Below, piece after piece: positions 49,456 to 52,017 of a stretch of DNA of 52,017 bases. A program made the translations under genes and the position numbers. Source of the DNA: Chloroflexota bacterium (GTDB taxonomy: Bacteria > Chloroflexota > Anaerolineae > J102); NCBI GenBank assembly GCA_013152585.1, contig JAADGC010000153.1, positions 1-52,017 of the forward strand. Direction: 5' to 3'. Below the pieces are notes generated by a model. The model was given only the letters and a program-made list of their open reading frames with translations. It did no database searches and was not told where the DNA came from. Position 1 is the stretch's first letter. Every line of letters starts with the position of its first letter.

Positions 49456-50142
49456 CTATCCCTGCCCCCCGTTCTCTGCGCCTTCCGCCAGAGGGGCTGC
49501 GAAGATCAGCTCATGGCGCACGGTGTGATGCCGGATATCGGCCACGCCCAGGGCGCCGAGTACTTCGTCCACGCGGGCATTGCCCTGCGAGCCGCTGTGC
49601 ACGAGCAGCCGCAACAAGGTACCGTTTCCTGTCTCCTCCACCTGCATCTCGTCGATAAGGGCGCGCAGGTCGTAGATTTTGTCCTTGCGCTTGTGGTGCG
49701 GTCGCCACAACTCTGGCTCGGCCAGCAGGTGCTGCACCCGCGCGGTGAGGGCATCCCCGGCGATGGCGGTGCCAAAGTCGACGCTGTAGCGGGCCGTGCG
49801 TAATTGGCTCTGCATGGCAGGTGCCTTCAGCGGCACATCCTGCACCGATTTGAGACGAAAGCCGGGGGGGAGGGCGTGCTGCAAGCGCTCGATCCAGACC
49901 TGTGGATGCAGCGTTTCATTGAGCCACACATCAAGCAGCTCGTTTTCGCCGTCGATACCCACGGGCAGGGCCGAAGCAAACTGGATGCGAGGCTGGGGAT
50001 TATAGCCCTGGGTGTAGGCCAGCGGCAGATCGGCGCGGCGGAAGACGCGTTCCCAGAAGCGGGCGGTGTCGAGGTGGCCGACGTAGCGGGCGTCGCCGGT
50101 TTGAGCATAGCAGAGGCGCAGACGTTGCACGGGTGGGGACAT
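49456..50142 (-). CDS. DUF2344 / TIGR03936-type radical-SAM-associated protein
   Basis: A 228-aa protein matching the family found beside, or fused to, B12-binding radical SAM proteins. Diagnostic pieces are RLRLCYAQTGDARYVGHLD at the start, RRADLPLAYTQGYNPQPRI, and FASALPVGIDGENELLDV. Its function is unknown; a role in RNA or tRNA modification has been suggested for the pair. Here no radical SAM partner is adjacent within the window: the neighbours are a convergent GDPD gene and a GbsR-type regulator on the same strand 157 bp upstream. ATG at 50142 is used; other upstream starts have poorer context. Confidence 0.9.
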   Translation of the reverse strand: MSPPVQRLRLCYAQTGDARYVGHLDTARFWERVFRRADLPLAYTQGYNPQPRIQFASALPVGIDGENELLDVWLNETLHPQVWIERLQHALPPGFRLKSVQDVPLKAPAMQSQLRTARYSVDFGTAIAGDALTARVQHLLAEPELWRPHHKRKDKIYDLRALIDEMQVEETGNGTLLRLLVHSGSQGNARVDEVLGALGVADIRHHTVRHELIFAAPLAEGAENGGQG

Positions 50143-50299
50143 GAAAGTACTGGGGCGGAGGGTGAGAGGGTGGAGTGAGTTTCATTGTACGATACGCGGG
50201 CGTAGAATTGGAACTTGGGAATCGTGCCAAAACGAGTTGCCGTTTTTGACCACCTCCAGGAGGTTGATTCCAGACAAACACTCGACTGCAAACGCAAAA

Positions 50300-50827
50300 T
50301 CAAGTGTCCGGTCGCCCCAATATCTTGTGTAATGTGCTCAGGCGGAATTCATCCAGGGCGGCGATGGCAGTCACGATTTTATCAAAGGTGCTGAAGAACG
50401 ATTGCATCCTGCTGATGCGCTGCTGGTAAAATCGGCTCAGATCATCGTCTTCGGACGCGGCGGAAACCATTTGTAAACTCTCATCCACGGCCCGCAAGGC
50501 CTGATCGAACTGGCGATTCTGTCGCTCCTGCAAAATCGCCTGCACCACCCGCCAGAAATTCGTCTCAGCCACATAATAATCCTTGCGATCACCGATCTTC
50601 ACTTCTTTATGCACCATTTGTAAACGTTCCAGTTTACGGACATTGGTGCTGACCGCCCCCTTGCTTACCCCAACCAGTTCCACCAACGCATCCAGCGTGA
50701 TGGGCCGCGGCGAGAGATAAACGGCGCCGTAGATTGCCCCCATTGCTTTGGGGAAGCCCCAAAAAGAACTGATCTGGCTCATGGCCTGAATGAATTTTGC
50801 GCCGGCTGCCTGGAGTTTGGCGTCCAT
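50300..50827 (-). CDS. GbsR/MarR-family transcriptional regulator
   Basis: A 175-aa DNA-binding protein. The winged-helix core is visible: AIYGAVYLSPRPITLDALVE, LVGVSKGAVSTNVRKLERL and the wing MVHKEVKIGDRKDYYVAE. The C-terminal half is helical with a likely dimerisation coil. It lies 12 bp after the NAD(P)H-binding protein gene and is transcribed with it, so it probably controls this two-gene operon, with the candidate operator at 51802-51819. GbsR-type proteins answer to small organic ligands such as choline; the ligand here is unknown. ATG is at 50827 with a GAAAGGATC ribosome site upstream. Confidence 0.92.
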   Translation of the reverse strand: MDAKLQAAGAKFIQAMSQISSFWGFPKAMGAIYGAVYLSPRPITLDALVELVGVSKGAVSTNVRKLERLQMVHKEVKIGDRKDYYVAETNFWRVVQAILQERQNRQFDQALRAVDESLQMVSAASEDDDLSRFYQQRISRMQSFFSTFDKIVTAIAALDEFRLSTLHKILGRPDT

Positions 50828-50839
50828 AAAGAGATCCTT

Positions 50840-51781
50840 TCAACGACTACGTTGGGGGTGACTGTGGGTTTGGCGGCGGGCCAGCTCGCTGCTGTAGCGA
50901 TGCCCCAGGGTGCCGGCGTGTTGCTGAACCCAGTCTGATAACCGGGTCTCAGCGGCGGGCGGAGCCTCGACATAGAGCAGTTCGGCCATCAAACCGGCGA
51001 TTTCGGCCCGGGTGATAAATACATCCCCCATCAGTTTACCAATCCCCCAGCCTACGGCATAGCCCAACCAGGGGGGGATGGAGAGGATGGGGCGGGGACA
51101 GCCGATAGTGCGGCCGATCATCTCGATCAAAGCTCGGTAGGTGTAGGTCTCGGGGCCAATGGCGTCGATGATGACGTTTTGGCGACGCTCGCCCTGCTCG
51201 ACCGCCAGTTGTGCCAGGTCATCGACGTAAATGGGTTGAAGACGGTAGCTGCCATCGCCGAACACGCCCATGACGGGCAAATGACGCAAGGCCCAGGCGA
51301 TATTGTTGATCAGGATGTCTTCTTTGCCAAAAAGGACGGTAGGGCGCAGAATCGCATACGAGACACCCGTATCCACCAGCGCCTGCTCCACCTCGGCTTT
51401 GCCGCTGAAGTACTCCAACGGCGAATCCAGGCTGGGGTTGGTGATACTGACGTGCACAATGCGCTCCACGCCCGCCTCTTTGGCGGCAGCAAAGAGGGCG
51501 TGGGAGTTGCGGACGGCGTCGGCATGGCTGAAGCCTTTGTGGTTGAAACGCACCCAATAAGTATTGTACAACACCGAGGTCCCACGCAAGCTTTCCACTA
51601 ACTTCTCGGGTTGATGCCAATGAAACGGGTGCGCCTTCACCACGGAGCCAAATGGATTGGCAGACGCCGTGGCATGGGTGAGGGTGTTGACTGTGTGCCC
51701 GTTGGCTATCAATCGTTGCGCGATGTATTTTCCCGAGTAGCCGAAGGCGCCGGTGACGGTGTGAGTTTGTCGAGTTGACAT
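50840..51781 (-). CDS. NAD(P)H-binding atypical SDR protein (NDUFA9/NmrA-like)
   Basis: A 313-aa protein of the extended or atypical SDR group. The dinucleotide motif is VTGAFGYSGKYIAQRL near the N-terminus; later parts are VHVSITNPSLDSPLEYFSGKAEVEQ (S and Y-x3-K like region), YAILRPTVLFGKED, and QPIYVDDLAQL, the pattern of NDUFA9-like and sugar-nucleotide-type proteins. The C-terminus has LGYAVGWGIGKLMGD. A GGAGG ribosome site precedes the ATG by six bases. It may act as a reductase or a redox sensor; the substrate is unknown. It is the first gene of a two-gene operon with the GbsR-type regulator. Confidence 0.9.
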   Translation of the reverse strand: MSTRQTHTVTGAFGYSGKYIAQRLIANGHTVNTLTHATASANPFGSVVKAHPFHWHQPEKLVESLRGTSVLYNTYWVRFNHKGFSHADAVRNSHALFAAAKEAGVERIVHVSITNPSLDSPLEYFSGKAEVEQALVDTGVSYAILRPTVLFGKEDILINNIAWALRHLPVMGVFGDGSYRLQPIYVDDLAQLAVEQGERRQNVIIDAIGPETYTYRALIEMIGRTIGCPRPILSIPPWLGYAVGWGIGKLMGDVFITRAEIAGLMAELLYVEAPPAAETRLSDWVQQHAGTLGHRYSSELARRQTHSHPQRSR

Positions 51782-51801
51782 TGCAACCTCCAGGTTGGTT
51801 T

Positions 51802-51852
51802 GTTTAGTTCGTTCTAAACGTATATTATCATATAATTAGGAAATCGTCCAGA
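51802..51852 (-). promoter_or_regulatory. Promoter and candidate operator of the NAD(P)H-binding/GbsR operon
   Basis: An inverted repeat GTTTAG (51802-51807) and CTAAAC (51814-51819) with six bases between lies about 20 bp before the gene start. On the minus strand TGGACG near 51852 and TAATAT about 17 bp later form a reasonable -35/-10 pair just upstream, so the repeat would cover the start point. A palindrome here fits autoregulation by the GbsR-type protein. Confidence 0.5.
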
Positions 51853-51859
51853 AAGGGGA

Positions 51860-52017
51860 CGCACCCACCGAATCAATTCGGGGCTCGGGGGCGTTCCGCC
51901 GCTTGTCCCCCTACGGGGACAGGTCGCCGAAAAGAGCGGGCCGCCGTCGACAGGATCGGTCGGCGGAGGCCGACCTCCGGCGCGAAGCGCCTAAAAAGCC
52001 CGATTTCAATCGGCGGG
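51860..52017 (-). repeat. Structured GC-rich repeat, copy 2 plus the 42-bp direct repeat, cut by window edge
   Basis: 51860-51901 equals 47703-47744. It is followed by GTCCCCCTACGGGGAC and a part (51957-52017) homologous, inverted, to 25971-26031. Hairpins GGTCGGCCTCCGCCGACC, GGCGCTTCGCGCC and CCGATTGAAATCGG are read on the minus strand. The element continues beyond the window. Confidence 0.8.

Overview
The window looks like a chromosomal stretch of a free-living, high-G+C bacterium (about 55-60 % by eye), most probably a member of Chloroflexota (Anaerolineae/Caldilineae-like). The reasons are: large secreted proteins built from CSLREA, choice-of-anchor and beta-helix modules, a BTAD/NB-ARC (SARP-like) regulator, a short RFSLEDPQSGEKHGF-type protein, and secreted proteins whose linkers or ends carry a [LI]-[YH]-L-P-[LE] motif. 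This assignment is inference; there is no rRNA or other strong taxonomic marker. I see no tRNA, rRNA, CRISPR array or intact insertion sequence.

Left part (1-25.7 kb). The left edge cuts a type I restriction subunit (hsdR, minus strand). Next comes a minus-strand run of five secreted-protein genes spanning 23618 to 2008, three of whose junctions are 4-bp gaps or 4-bp overlaps: a 326-aa cohesin-like protein, an 895-aa protein with an SdrD-type B repeat, a 4433-aa giant, a 454-aa dockerin plus cohesin-like protein, and a 1046-aa protein with five cohesin-like modules. Together they hold eight cohesin-like modules, one dockerin-like double motif and a beta-helix giant into which a discoidin, two cupredoxin-like and one PKD domain are inserted inside loops of other domains. 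No glycoside hydrolase is present. A divergent SARP-like regulator gene, cut short in its NB-ARC part, lies beside the operon and has a SARP-box-like direct repeat in front of its own -10 box. I regard this as the most novel system of the window: a possible non-cellulosomal surface assembly.

Middle (25.7-30.2 kb). A block of GC-rich structured repeats, glutamyl-tRNA synthetase (gltX), and a secreted protein with two duplicated beta-sandwich modules and two LysM domains. A hairpin-rich 334-bp intergenic stretch follows, bounded by two near-consensus divergent promoters.

Right part (30.2-47.4 kb). Fourteen genes on the plus strand form an acyl-CoA catabolic cluster: two acyl-CoA ligases, two acyl-CoA dehydrogenases with complementary losses of key residues, a cysteine-less thiolase-fold protein, a DUF35 zinc-ribbon/OB protein, a MaoC hydratase, a TetR regulator, an SDR, an FAD oxidoreductase, an HpaB/AbfD-like protein, a nitronate monooxygenase-like flavoprotein, a canonical thiolase and a FadB/FadJ-type bifunctional enzyme. 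The ACAD-aldolase-DUF35-MaoC-ACAD core matches the mycobacterial igr (steroid side-chain) gene set, suggesting retro-aldol removal of a branched side chain followed by ordinary beta-oxidation.

Right end (47.4-52.0 kb). Repeats, a glycerophosphodiesterase fused to an unknown N-terminal domain, a DUF2344 protein, and a two-gene operon (NAD(P)H-binding protein plus GbsR/MarR regulator) with a likely operator. The window ends inside another copy of the structured repeat seen at 26 kb.
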